This document shows positions 47,739 to 56,466 of a DNA stretch of 64,000 nucleotides, piece by piece. Numbering within the stretch: position 1 is the first letter of the stretch; each line of letters begins with the position of its first letter. The position numbers and the translations under genes were made by a program. Under the pieces are notes generated by a model, which worked only from the letters and a program-made list of their open reading frames with translations, did not search any database and had not been told where the DNA came from. The DNA comes from Streptomyces tsukubensis (GTDB lineage: Bacteria > Actinomycetota > Actinomycetes > Streptomycetales > Streptomycetaceae): NCBI RefSeq assembly GCF_009296025.1, contig NZ_CP045178.1, positions 3,534,001 through 3,598,000 on the forward strand, given 5' to 3'.

Positions 47739-47751
47739 GTTCAACGTGAAC
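47739..47751. promoter_or_regulatory. Palindrome gttca-acg-tgaac upstream of TPR regulator
   Basis: A perfect 5-base dyad with 3-base spacer, 35 bases upstream of ATG 47704. The gap 47705-48084 has an AT-richer segment around 47795-47840 likely to hold divergent promoters. No gene is seen in the gap. Confidence 0.4.
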
Positions 47752-48084
47752 AACCCCGAAAGGCCGTCCCGCTGATCAATGCCCTGCGGACAAACCGAAG
47801 ATGCGCCACAAACGGGACCTATGCAGTAATACTTCTCCCCTTACGTGGATCGGCCCCGCGTCCGCTGCCCTGTGCCCGGCTCTCTGCCCGGCTCCGTGTC
47901 CGCTTCGCGCCCGCTTCCGTGCGAGGAAACGCGAATACCTCTGTGACCTGGCTACCCGATCCCCGGAGTTCTCGCTCGCGCGCGCCCCCGGCCATGCCAC
48001 CGTGCGCCGTATTGCAGGATCGATGCACCTCCCCCGCGCGCGTGGGCCCCGTAACCCGGGGTGGCGGCGGGAGTTGTGCTCAGC

Positions 48085-48753
48085 GTGGAAGACACCATCG
48101 CAGTCACAGGAGCCGCACAGATCCCGAAGCAGCGTGGTGAGCCGCTGCTCGACACCGCCGCACGTTACGCGGAGGAGCGCCATTGGGACGTGGTCCCCGG
48201 CACCTGGCTCGAAGCCGTGGAGGGCGGGGAACGCTGTTCGTGCCGCGACGCGGCGTGTCCGCAGCCCGGCGCCCACCCGACAGTGCGGGACTGGACGGCA
48301 CAGGCGACCGGCAGTGCGACCGTCGCGAGGGGGCTCTGGTCGAAGCACCCGAAGGCGTCGATCCTGTTGCCGACGGGCCGCACCTTCGACGCCATCGACG
48401 TCCCGGAGAGCGCGGGTTTCCTGGCCCTGGCCAGGATGGAACGCATGCAGCTCGCACTGGGCCCGGTGACCTGCTCCCCCGACCGCCGGATGCAGTTCTT
48501 CGTACTTCCCGGCGCCGCGGCGAAGGTCTTCGATCTGGTGCGGAGGCTGGGCTGGGTGCCCGCCTCACTCGATCTGGACGCGCTCGGCGACGGCAGCTAT
48601 GTGGCGGCCCCGCCGACCAGGTTCGGCGTGCGGGGAGCCGTGCAATGGGCCCGCCGGCCCACGGCCGCCAACCGTTGGCTGCCGGACGCCGAGGAGTTGA
48701 TCAGCCCCCTCGCGTACGCGTGCGGACGGGACGCCACTTTTCACGGGGGCTGA
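48085..48753 (+). CDS. Prim-pol domain protein (bifunctional DNA primase/polymerase N-terminal)
   Basis: A 222-residue protein consisting of a single domain related to the N-terminal Prim-Pol domain. The sequence begins 'VEDTIAVTGAAQIPKQRGEP', then 'DTAARYAEERHWDVVPGTWL', a Cys-rich piece 'CSCRDAACPQPGAHP', and 'GRTFDAIDVPESAGFLALAR'. The usual catalytic D-x-D motif is not obvious (DAIDV is the nearest), so activity is uncertain. I prefer GTG 48085 over GTG 48076 by similarity to relatives; GGGAG lies 11 bases upstream. Such stand-alone domains are abundant in Streptomyces cores, and their role is unknown. It is divergent from the TPR regulator gene. Confidence 0.82.
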   Translation: MEDTIAVTGAAQIPKQRGEPLLDTAARYAEERHWDVVPGTWLEAVEGGERCSCRDAACPQPGAHPTVRDWTAQATGSATVARGLWSKHPKASILLPTGRTFDAIDVPESAGFLALARMERMQLALGPVTCSPDRRMQFFVLPGAAAKVFDLVRRLGWVPASLDLDALGDGSYVAAPPTRFGVRGAVQWARRPTAANRWLPDAEELISPLAYACGRDATFHGG

Positions 48754-48918
48754 TCTTCCCGCACCCGTTTCCACCCCTCTGTGCGTCCCTGTGAGAGGGC
48801 GTGCGCCCCCGCTCCCCTCTTCGTGCGCCCCTCCCGCGCACCGTCCTCGTCGCCCGTAGGGTGACATGGGAAAGACGGGCGGCACGGCCGCCTCACGGGG
48901 ACGTGGAGAGGGCTGCGC

Positions 48919-49710
48919 GTGGCAGAGGAACCGGAGACCAGGGCACCAGCGGTACGGGTCCGGGGGCTGTGGAAACGGTTCGGTACCCAAGCCGCGGTGG
49001 CGGGCATCGACTTGGATCTTCCCGCCGGCAAGTTCATCGGGCTGGTGGGGCCGAACGGCGCGGGGAAGACCACCACCCTGTCGATGGTGACGGGGCTGCT
49101 GCGGCCCGACAAGGGCACCGTGGAGGTCGTCGGCCACGACGTGTGGAGCGACCCGGCCGAGGTGAAAGCCAGGATCGGGGTACTGCCCGAGGGGCTCCGT
49201 CTCTTCGAACGGCTCTCCGGCCGTGAACTCCTCTCCTACACCGGCAGGCTGCGCGGTCTGCCCGGCGCCGAAGTGGACAAGCGCGCGACGCAACTCCTCG
49301 ACGTACTGGACCTCGCAGGCTCCCAGCACAAGCTCGTCGTCGACTACTCGACCGGGATGCGAAAGAAGATCGGCCTGGCCGCCGCGCTGCTGCACAATCC
49401 CGAAATCCTCTTCCTGGACGAGCCGTTCGAGGGAGTCGATCCGGTCTCCGCCCAGACGATCCGCGGCGTACTGGAGCGCTACACGCACTCCGGCGCGACC
49501 GTTGTCTTCTCCAGCCATGTGATGGAGCTGGTCGAGTCGCTGTGCGACTGGGTGGCGGTCATGGCAGCCGGCCGTATCCGCGCCCAGGGCACCCTGGCAC
49601 ACGTACGCGGCGAGGCACCGTCCCTCCAGAACGCCTTCCTCGAACTGGTCGGAGCGCAGTCCAGGGACACCGGCCACTCCCTGGACTGGCTGGGGGGCGG
49701 TCCTCGATGA
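48919..49710 (+). CDS. ABC transporter ATP-binding protein
   Basis: A 263-residue NBD. Walker A 'GPNGAGKTTTLSM', signature 'YSTGMRKKIGLAAAL', Walker B 'EILFLDEPFEGVD' and switch His in 'VFSSHVMEL' are intact. GTG 48919 is preceded by GGAGAGGG. The signature 'STGM' in place of SGGQ is typical of the subfamily that works with two-module ABC-2-like permeases. Its stop overlaps the permease start (ATGA). Function: efflux of unidentified substrate, possibly a lipid or hydrophobic compound. Confidence 0.93.
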   Translation: MAEEPETRAPAVRVRGLWKRFGTQAAVAGIDLDLPAGKFIGLVGPNGAGKTTTLSMVTGLLRPDKGTVEVVGHDVWSDPAEVKARIGVLPEGLRLFERLSGRELLSYTGRLRGLPGAEVDKRATQLLDVLDLAGSQHKLVVDYSTGMRKKIGLAAALLHNPEILFLDEPFEGVDPVSAQTIRGVLERYTHSGATVVFSSHVMELVESLCDWVAVMAAGRIRAQGTLAHVRGEAPSLQNAFLELVGAQSRDTGHSLDWLGGGPR

Positions 49711-51425
49711 GCGCGACGGACGACCGGCCCGGACCCCCCGGCCGCACCGCGGCGCGCATCCCCGGCGGCTCGCGGAACCTCCTCGACGACGCCCCAGGGA
49801 CAGACCGCCCGGCCCGGGTCGGCACCACACCGCTCACTCCGCTCTTCGTCCGGCTGAAACTCGCCCTGCTGCGCAACGGGCTGCGTCAGTCGTCGGGCCG
49901 TCGGGTCGCGTACGTCGTCACCATGGTGCTGGTCCTGCTCTTCGCGGCGATCCAGTTGCTGGGCCTGATCCTGCTGCGCGGGCACGCCCACGCCGACACC
50001 CTCGTGGTGCTGACGGTGACGGTCGTAGGGCTCGGCTGGGCCGTCATGCCGCTCTTCTTCCCGAGCGGCGACGAGACGCTGGACCCGACCCGGTTGGTGA
50101 TGCTGCCGCTGCGTCCCCGCCCCTTGGTGCGCGCGCTGCTCGCCGCCTCGCTCGTCGGTATCGGCCCGCTCTTCACCCTGTGTCTGGTGGGCGGCTCCGT
50201 GTTCACCCTCGCGCACGGCCCCGCCGCCATCGTCTTCGGCGTCGTAGGGGCACTGGTGGCGCTGCTCGTGTGTGTCGCCCTGGCCAGGGCGATGGCCGCA
50301 GCCAACATCCGGCTCCTCACCAGCCGCAAGGGCCGGGACCTCGCTGTACTGAGCGGACTCGTGGTGGCCGTCGGCGCCCAGCTCGTCAACTTCGGGGCGC
50401 AGCGGCTGGGCGCCTCCGGCGGTCTCTCCCAGCTCGACACGGCGGGGGACGTGGTCTCCTGGATCCCGCCCGCGTCGGCGCTCGGCGCCATCGCGTCGGT
50501 GAGCCGCGGGGCGTACGGCACGGGTGTCGCCCAACTCGCCCTCTCACTGGCCGTGCTGGCCGCGCTGCTGGCCTTCTGGCAGCACAGTCTCACCAAGCTG
50601 ATGACCGCCCCCGACGGTTCGACGCTCGCGGCGGCGGAGCCGGGGGCCAAGAGCCGGAAGAAGGAGCGCGGTGACAAGGGGGCCCCATCCCGTCGGCTGC
50701 TGCCCGCGGGACGTACGGGCACCGTGATGGAGCGGACTCTGCGGTATGTGTGGCGCGACCCGAAGACCAAAGCCGCTTGGGTCACTTCCCTGGTCATCGG
50801 GTTGATCGTGCCGCTGTTCAACGCCGCCCAGGGGCAGGGGTCGATCTACTTCGCGTGTTTCGCGGCGGGGATGCTCGGCATCCAGATGTACAACCAGTTC
50901 GGCCAGGACACGTCCGCGTTCTGGATGGTGGCCATGACCATCTCGTCGCCCAGGGACGCGTACGTGGAGCTGCGCGGCAGGGCGCTGGCTCTGCTGCTCG
51001 TCACCCTGCCGTACGCCACGCTGGTGACGGTGGCGACCACGGCGCTGCTGGGCGACTGGGGCTCGTTGGCGGAGGCGCTGGGGCTCTCCTACGCCCTGCT
51101 CGGCGCGATGCTCGCCACAGGCGCGTGGTGCTCCGCCAGGTTCCCCTACTCCATCCCCCAGCAGGGTTACAAGAACGTCGTTCCCGGTCAGGCGGGGCTG
51201 GTGTGGGTGAGTATCTTCGGCGGCATGGTCGCGGCGGCCCTGCTGTGCGCACCGGTGCTCGCGCTGACGATCACCCTGCATGTCACCGGCAGGGACGGCC
51301 TGTTGTGGCTGCTGCTACCGGTGGGGGCGGTGTACGGCTTCCTGATCTCCTTGGGCGGCCTGAAGCTCGCGGCGCCGCGCACCGCCGCGAGGCTCCCGGA
51401 GATCCTCGCGGCGGTCAGTAAGTAG
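49707..51425 (+). CDS. ABC transporter permease
   Basis: A 572-residue membrane protein with about 12 hydrophobic segments (for example YVVTMVLVLLFAAIQLLGLI, LLAALLAFWQHSL, AGLVWVSIFGGMVAAALLC). The cytoplasmic loop after segment 6 contains 'GAKSRKKERGDKGAPSRRLL'. ATG 49707 overlaps the ATPase stop, so the two genes are translationally coupled. A large loop precedes the second half. It forms the membrane part of the exporter with the upstream ATPase. Confidence 0.9.
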   Translation: MSATDDRPGPPGRTAARIPGGSRNLLDDAPGTDRPARVGTTPLTPLFVRLKLALLRNGLRQSSGRRVAYVVTMVLVLLFAAIQLLGLILLRGHAHADTLVVLTVTVVGLGWAVMPLFFPSGDETLDPTRLVMLPLRPRPLVRALLAASLVGIGPLFTLCLVGGSVFTLAHGPAAIVFGVVGALVALLVCVALARAMAAANIRLLTSRKGRDLAVLSGLVVAVGAQLVNFGAQRLGASGGLSQLDTAGDVVSWIPPASALGAIASVSRGAYGTGVAQLALSLAVLAALLAFWQHSLTKLMTAPDGSTLAAAEPGAKSRKKERGDKGAPSRRLLPAGRTGTVMERTLRYVWRDPKTKAAWVTSLVIGLIVPLFNAAQGQGSIYFACFAAGMLGIQMYNQFGQDTSAFWMVAMTISSPRDAYVELRGRALALLLVTLPYATLVTVATTALLGDWGSLAEALGLSYALLGAMLATGAWCSARFPYSIPQQGYKNVVPGQAGLVWVSIFGGMVAAALLCAPVLALTITLHVTGRDGLLWLLLPVGAVYGFLISLGGLKLAAPRTAARLPEILAAVSK

Positions 51426-51512
51426 CCCCCGGCCCCGGCTTGTGCCGGTCCCCGGAAGGGGATCGGTCGGCCGAGGGCAGGCCGAGGATCGGTCTCGTCC
51501 GGGCCGAGCCGG

Positions 51513-51600
51513 CCCGTCAGCCCGTCAGCCCGTCAGCCCGTCAGCCCGGCAGCCCGTCAGCCCGTCAGCCCGTCAGCCCGTCAGCCCGTCAGCCCGTCAG
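51513..51600. repeat. Eleven 8-bp tandem repeats (cccgtcag)
   Basis: Eleven copies fill 51513-51600, with a single change in the fifth (cccggcag). The rightmost copies include the hydrolase TGA stop and its last codons. Eight bases is not a multiple of three, so slippage would matter only at the gene end. Confidence 0.9.
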
Positions 51601-52449
51601 GACACCATCCAGGAAGGGCTGGACGGCTGCACGCCAGGCGTCCGGCTGATCGTGGTGGACCAGGTGACCGGCGTCCTGTACCTCCGCGTACTGGCCGCGC
51701 GGCAGTACGCGGACCATCTCCTGGGCCTCCGCCCTACCGAGGTGGCCGTCGATACCGCGGAGCACCAAGGTCGGGCACTGGACCTGCGCCAGCTCCTCCC
51801 AGTGGGCCTCGAACACCCAGGACTCACGGGATTTCAACATCTGTTCCTGGGAGAAGACCGGGCGCCAGCCGTCGGCGGCCTCGGTCATCACCTCCGCGTA
51901 GAACTCACCACGTGCCGGATTGGGACGCTCCACCCACGGGTCGTCCTCTCCGAACCACTTGCGCACGTCCGCCAGGGTCGCGAAAGGGACGGGCCACGCC
52001 TTGAACCAGTCCTCCCACTCCCGCTGGGAGGCGACTCCGAGCGCCGAGGCACGCATGTCACCGATGACCACGCCTCTGACCAGGTCGGGTCGGCGGGCGG
52101 CGAGTTGCCAGGCGGTGAGCGCGCCCATCGAGTGGCCGATGAGGACCGCGGGGGCGAGCCCCAGCTGCTCGATGGCGGCCACCGCGTCATCGATGTACGC
52201 CTCGCGGGTGTAGGGCGCCCCGACGGGCTTGTCGCTCTGGCCGTGCCCCCTCTGGTCGAGGGCGACCGCCCGGTGCCGCCCCGCGAGCCAACGAGCGGTG
52301 CCCGCCCAATGCGAAGCACGGCCCATCAGGCCGTGCAGTAAGAGCACCCCGGGGATTCGCTCCGCCTCCCCGTCCTTGGGCGGATCCGCGAACTCCCAAG
52401 CTGCGAGGCGTACGCCCCCTGCTCCGGTCACGTCGATGCGCTGCACCAT
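51589..52449 (-). CDS. Alpha/beta-hydrolase
   Basis: A 286-residue hydrolase. Features: 'GVLLLHGLMGRASHWAGTAR' (oxyanion-hole HG), nucleophile elbow 'AVLIGHSMGALTAWQLA' with Ser in G-H-S-M-G, 'VLRGIDGHLGRAEAQ' containing the acidic residue region, and 'VQDAGHLVHHDQP' with the catalytic His. The set fits esterases, epoxide hydrolases or haloperoxidase-like enzymes. ATG 52449 (MVQRIDVTG) is preceded by AGGA. The C-terminus is encoded within an 8-base repeat. It is convergent with the ABC permease gene. Confidence 0.9.
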   Translation of the reverse strand: MVQRIDVTGAGGVRLAAWEFADPPKDGEAERIPGVLLLHGLMGRASHWAGTARWLAGRHRAVALDQRGHGQSDKPVGAPYTREAYIDDAVAAIEQLGLAPAVLIGHSMGALTAWQLAARRPDLVRGVVIGDMRASALGVASQREWEDWFKAWPVPFATLADVRKWFGEDDPWVERPNPARGEFYAEVMTEAADGWRPVFSQEQMLKSRESWVFEAHWEELAQVQCPTLVLRGIDGHLGRAEAQEMVRVLPRGQYAEVQDAGHLVHHDQPDAWRAAVQPFLDGVLTG

Positions 52450-53249
52450 TGGTCCTGGCACCCCCTTGTAACGGGCTGTGTCGCGGTCTCCGTCATCGGC
52501 CGGCTCACACGCCGGCCTGCCGTCGCCGGCTGTGGGTCGGGTTACGCCACTCAAGCTATCGAACCCCCATTCGAAAATGAGGTTCTTGCCTCCAACACCC
52601 CTCGTACGAGTGACCGCCACCAGGGATTGACGGTCGCGGTGGAGGGGAGATCTTCTCCGGGACGCGGACCACTCGGAGAAACCGGTCCGCGGGGGAACGA
52701 CCTTGAGAGCTCGGGGCTCCAGGTCACCAAAGGGGAGGACGGGCCCCGGCGCCGGGAGGCGTCGGGGCTCTCCGCGTCGATCGGCCCGGCAGAGATCCTG
52801 ACCCCCGGCCCCCGCACACCGGGCGCGATCGTCGGCGCACCCCCGGGTGCGTCACGTACGAACGACGGGCACATCGTCCTGTCCCCTCCCCGACCGCGCG
52901 GCCGAAGCCGCTGCCGGCACGGTCAAGAGCTCGCAAGGTCATATGCCTCTCGCGACAGCCTGGCACGCCGAGCGTCCGTGCGCTGCGATTCCGCAGACTG
53001 AATCTCGCTTTCGGACAGATCCCAACCATCCCTGACGCAACGGCTGTTCTCCGTCACCGCAGCCTCAAGGGCCCGACCCCAGGTCAGAGCGGTGCGAGAG
53101 TCGAACGGCGCCGCGCGGTCACCATGAACGGGAAGCGGCGGGTCTGACGCATGGGAACGGGCGGGTGGGCGCGGCGCGGCGCACCGCTCCGCCGGGCGGC
53201 GGGGACGGACATCGGCGTGGGCGTCGGTCGGGGGACGACGTCGGAGGGG
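52450..53249. other. Long intergenic region (800 bases) with no supported gene
   Basis: Frames such as 52627-53001 on the plus strand and 52551-52874 on the minus strand have no domain, no good ribosome site and typical shadow composition. The segment 52545-52590 (gaacccccattcgaaaatgaggttc) is a partial inverted repeat and is comparatively AT-rich. It may hold the hydrolase promoter. I see no RNA gene in it. Confidence 0.5.
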
Positions 53250-53942
53250 TCAGCGCTTGGCGACGAAGACGTGCGAGGCGACGTCCGCCTCCAGCTCGGC
53301 GGCCTCGCCACTGCTGCCGACGAGGACACCGCCGGGCGACGCGGTGGCGCTGACCACCGCTCCCGGCTGCACCCCTGCCCGCCGCAGCGTGTACATGAGC
53401 TGGGCATCCGTCTGGATCGGCTCACCGATCCTGCGGACGATCACCGTCTTGCCCTCCGCGCCCGGGTCGAGGTCGGCCAGCGAGACCAGCCCCTCGTCCA
53501 GGAACGGGTCGGCCTCAGCCTTCTCGCCCAGTTCCTCAAGGCCCGGGATCGGGTTTCCGTACGGCGATTCCGTGGGGTGCCGGAGCAGGTCGAGGACGCG
53601 GCGCTCCACCGCCTCGCTCATGACGTGCTCCCAGCGACACGCCTCGGCGTGCACCTGCTCCCACTCCAGCCCGATGACATCGACGAGCAGGCACTCGGCG
53701 AGCCGGTGTTTGCGCATGACGCGGGTGGCGAGCCTGCGGCCCTCCTCGGTCAGCTCCAGATGGCGGTCGCTCGCGACGGCGACCAGGCCGTCGCGTTCCA
53801 TTCGCGCCACCGTCTGGCTGACCGTCGGCCCGCTCTGGTCGAGCCGCTCCGCGATCCGGGCGCGCATGGGGACCACACCTTCCTCTTCCAGTTCGAGGAT
53901 GGTGCGGAGATACATCTCCGTGGTGTCGATCAGTCCGGACAT
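53250..53942 (-). CDS. dmdR1: DmdR1-type iron-dependent repressor (DtxR family)
   Basis: A 230-residue regulator, the same length I recall for S. coelicolor DmdR1. The HTH is in 'LIDTTEMYLRTILELEEEG', 'MRARIAERLDQSGPTVSQTV'. Metal ligands of the DtxR type are in 'EWEQVHAEACRWEHVMS' (Cys, Glu and His residues), and an SH3-like C-terminal domain ends 'ELEADVASHVFVAKR'. With Fe(II) bound it represses siderophore and iron-uptake genes. ATG 53942 (MSGLIDTTE) is chosen; the longer upstream frame runs through untranslated sequence. No iron box is visible in the flanks. The SIS gene is divergent, 378 bases away. Confidence 0.94.
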   Translation of the reverse strand: MSGLIDTTEMYLRTILELEEEGVVPMRARIAERLDQSGPTVSQTVARMERDGLVAVASDRHLELTEEGRRLATRVMRKHRLAECLLVDVIGLEWEQVHAEACRWEHVMSEAVERRVLDLLRHPTESPYGNPIPGLEELGEKAEADPFLDEGLVSLADLDPGAEGKTVIVRRIGEPIQTDAQLMYTLRRAGVQPGAVVSATASPGGVLVGSSGEAAELEADVASHVFVAKR

Positions 53943-54320
53943 ACGTGCCCCTCGATGCTGTGACCTGAAAGTCGGCGTTGCGCTGGCCCTGACCCAATTC
54001 TGACGCATCGCACCGACAACCGTGGCTGGACGGAACCAGCCACCCTGTGGATCGGTCGCGCGCGCGTACGAGGGCCCGCCCCCGCAAGCGTACGGCCGGG
54101 CGGAAGAAGTGCGTATTGACAGGTCAGTGCTCCAAGCCCCACCGTGATCCGCGGCACACGGAATCACCCCGTGCGCCCGCCCGTGCACAGCGGACGCGCC
54201 TGGGGGGTGTCCGGCGGACCGGGGCCGTGCACCCGGCCATGATCCGCCGGCCGGTCCCCAGCGCTCGCGGACGGCGCGGCGACCCCGTACGCACCCTTCT
54301 CGGGAAAGGCCCCCTCGGCT

Positions 54321-55085
54321 ATGAGCGCCACGAGCGAGACCAAGCTGGCCGAACAGTACTTCGACGCCGCGATCGACCTGCTCAAGCGGGCCCGTGAGGA
54401 AGAGGCCGGGAACATTGGGCGGGCGGGCGCGCTGATCGCCGACACCGTGCAGGCCGGGGGGCGGCTCTTCTCCTTCGGCGCCGGCCACTCCTCGCTCGCC
54501 GCCCAGGACGTCGTCTACCGTGCGGGCGGTCTGGCGCTGATGAACCTGCTCGCCGTGCCCGGTGTCGTCGGCGTCGACGTCATGCCCGCCACGCTGGGCT
54601 CGGCGCTCGAACGCGTCGACGGTCTCGCGGGCGCCGTACTCGATTCGAGCCCCGCGAAGAGCGGCGACATATTGGTGATCATCTCGCTCTCGGGGCGCAA
54701 CGCGCTGCCGGTGGAGATGGCGATCAACGCGCGCGCGCTCGGCCTCACCGTCATCGGGGTCACCTCGGTCGTCTACGCGGAGGACACCGGGTCACGCCAC
54801 GCCTCGGGCACCTTCCTCAAGGATCACTGCGACCTCGTCCTCGACAGCAAGATCGGTGTCGGTGACGCGGAACTCAGCGTGGACTCCATCGACGCGCCCT
54901 TCGCTCCGGCCTCCACGGTCGTGACCAGCGCCCTGCTCCAGGCCGTCATGGCGACGGCCGCCGGCGAACTGGCGGAGCGTGGCGTCGAGCCGCCGCTACT
55001 GCGCTCGGGGAACGTCGATGGCGGACACGAGTGGAACGGCAAGGTCTTCGAGGAGTACGGGGACCGCATCTTCTACCGGCGCTGA
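54321..55085 (+). CDS. SIS-domain protein, UPF0309 family
   Basis: A 254-residue protein with sugar isomerase (SIS) motifs: 'GRLFSFGAGHSSLAAQDVVY', 'GDILVIISLSGRNALPVEMA', 'ALGLTVIGVTSVVY' and 'HASGTFLKDHCDLVLDSKI'. The family is UPF0309 (SCO4393 is a named member as I recall), of unknown substrate. SIS domains bind phosphosugars such as N-acetylglucosamine-6-P and may act as isomerases, phosphatases or regulators. The start at ATG 54321 has a weak upstream GGGAAAGG. Proximity to dmdR1 is a conserved arrangement, not proof of shared control. Confidence 0.9.
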   Translation: MSATSETKLAEQYFDAAIDLLKRAREEEAGNIGRAGALIADTVQAGGRLFSFGAGHSSLAAQDVVYRAGGLALMNLLAVPGVVGVDVMPATLGSALERVDGLAGAVLDSSPAKSGDILVIISLSGRNALPVEMAINARALGLTVIGVTSVVYAEDTGSRHASGTFLKDHCDLVLDSKIGVGDAELSVDSIDAPFAPASTVVTSALLQAVMATAAGELAERGVEPPLLRSGNVDGGHEWNGKVFEEYGDRIFYRR

Positions 55086-55260
55086 TCTGGGCGTACGGCC
55101 AGGCCGTTCACCTGTGCGGGTATCGGCGGGCCCGACCGGGGCCGAAGCGGAGCCGGGCCGGGGCCGGGCCGAGGCAGGACCGGACCGAGGCGCCCCCGAG
55201 GCATCCCCGAGACGGGCCGGGGCCGGGCCGGTTCGGCCCGACTCAGCCCCGATCCGTACC

Positions 55261-55300
55261 TAAGGGGTCCTTGCAATATGGGCGCCCGAGCCGCGAGGGC
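55261..55300 (+). repeat. Interspersed element, copy 2
   Basis: Positions 55261-55300 match 46251-46290 in 39 of 40 bases. No inverted end is found within the next 60 bases. It lies between the convergent SIS and TetR genes. Confidence 0.8.
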
Positions 55301-55345
55301 CGGCACCGCACCTCGCGGCGTTGCCGAAAAGCCCTAGGAGCTCCG

Positions 55346-55951
55346 CTACGAGGGCTCTCCGGACGGGGCGGACAGGACCCTGGTGGTGAAGTCCGCCAGG
55401 TCCTCCCGCATCCGCTCCCTGGGCACGTGTTCCTCACTTACGAGGTGCTCCACCAGGTCGGCACGGGTGGCGGCGAGCAGCGCGTGCGCGGCGAAGGCGC
55501 CGCCGGTGAATCCGGGGATGCGCTCCAGCACCCCTAGAAGCGTGCTGTGCCAGCGCACGTAGTGCTCGGCCAGGTAAGGGCTGTCGCCACCGGTTCCCTC
55601 CAGGGCCAGGGCGAGGTGGCGGTTGTCGAGCTTGAAGCAGAGGACCGCGTCGAGCAGCGCGGACGCGCGGCGGAGCGGCGGTGTGGCGGGCCCCAAGGGC
55701 GGTGGCCCTTCCTCGATGGCTTCCCTGATGGGTTCGAGCCGCGCCTCGTACAGCTCCCGGATCAGGCCGGTGCGGTCTCCGAAGCCGCGGAAGAGTGTCG
55801 CCTTGCCCACGCCGGCCGCCGCAGCGATGTCGGCCATGGTGATGCTCCCGGGGCTCTCACAGCGGGCGAAGAGTCCGTCGGCGGCCGCCAAAACGGCCTC
55901 ACGGTTGCGGGCGGCGTCCTTGCGCGGCCTGCGTTCTGACAGGGGTCCCAC
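55346..55951 (-). CDS. TetR-family transcriptional regulator
   Basis: A 201-residue regulator. 'RKDAARNREAVLAAADGLFA' and 'TMADIAAAAGVGKATLFRGF' form the HTH, and 'GDRTGLIRELYEARLEPIRE' starts the ligand domain. GTG 55951 has GAGGAG upstream. It is divergent from the SnoaL/NmrA pair and lies across from two matching dyads, so it probably represses that pair in response to an unknown compound. Confidence 0.93.
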   Translation of the reverse strand: MGPLSERRPRKDAARNREAVLAAADGLFARCESPGSITMADIAAAAGVGKATLFRGFGDRTGLIRELYEARLEPIREAIEEGPPPLGPATPPLRRASALLDAVLCFKLDNRHLALALEGTGGDSPYLAEHYVRWHSTLLGVLERIPGFTGGAFAAHALLAATRADLVEHLVSEEHVPRERMREDLADFTTRVLSAPSGEPS

Positions 55952-55970
55952 GACTCCTCCTCTTGCGAAG

Positions 55971-56018
55971 CGGACCGACGGTCCGTATCGTCGGCAACGG
56001 AAACGGACCCAGAGTCCG
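55971..56018. promoter_or_regulatory. Two 15-bp dyads between TetR and SnoaL/NmrA genes
   Basis: CGGACC-gac-GGTCCG at 55971-55985 is a perfect palindrome. A second, CGGAC-ccaga-GTCCG, occupies 56004-56018. Centres are 33 bases apart, about three helical turns. They are the best candidates for TetR operators overlapping the divergent promoters. Confidence 0.6.
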
Positions 56019-56040
56019 CATTCTATGGGACGGAGCCATC

Positions 56041-56466
56041 ATGACCACGACCAGGACACCGGCGGACCTGTACCGCCACGGCCTGCGGCTGCTGCTGGAG
56101 AAGGACATCCCCGCCTGGGTCGACCTGTGGGACGACAACGGGATCTTCGAATTCCCCTTCGCGCCCGACGGCATGCCGGAGCGGCTGGAGGGGAAGGCCG
56201 CGGTCGCCGACTACATGCGGGACTACCCCGACCACATCGACCTCCACGACTTCCCTCAGGTACTGATCCACGAGACCACCGCCGCCGGAACCATCGTGGT
56301 CGAAATGCGCGGGGTAGGCCGTCTCGTGCAGACCGACGCCCCCTTCGACATGACCTACATCGCCGTGGTGACCTTCCAGAACGGGCTCATCACCCGCTAC
56401 CGCGACTACTGGAACCCCCTCGTCCTCCAGGACCCCGCGACGGACTTCACAAGGAGCAGCCGGTGA
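56041..56466 (+). CDS. SnoaL/NTF2-like protein
   Basis: A 141-residue small alpha+beta-barrel protein. 'DLYRHGLRLLLEKDIPAWVD' forms the leading helices, 'WVDLWDDNGIFEFPFAPDG' the hydrophobic pocket strand, and 'TFQNGLITRYRDYWNPLVL' the end. The fold is that of ketosteroid isomerase-like enzymes, which act on hydrophobic small molecules. GGGACGGAG precedes ATG 56041. Its stop overlaps the NmrA gene start (GTGA), so the two are cotranscribed and probably act in one pathway. Confidence 0.88.
   Translation: MTTTRTPADLYRHGLRLLLEKDIPAWVDLWDDNGIFEFPFAPDGMPERLEGKAAVADYMRDYPDHIDLHDFPQVLIHETTAAGTIVVEMRGVGRLVQTDAPFDMTYIAVVTFQNGLITRYRDYWNPLVLQDPATDFTRSSR

Noticed and set aside
52627..53001. Possible 124-residue plus-strand protein in the 800-base gap
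   Set aside because: No ribosome site, no domain, and equally long frames occur on the opposite strand.
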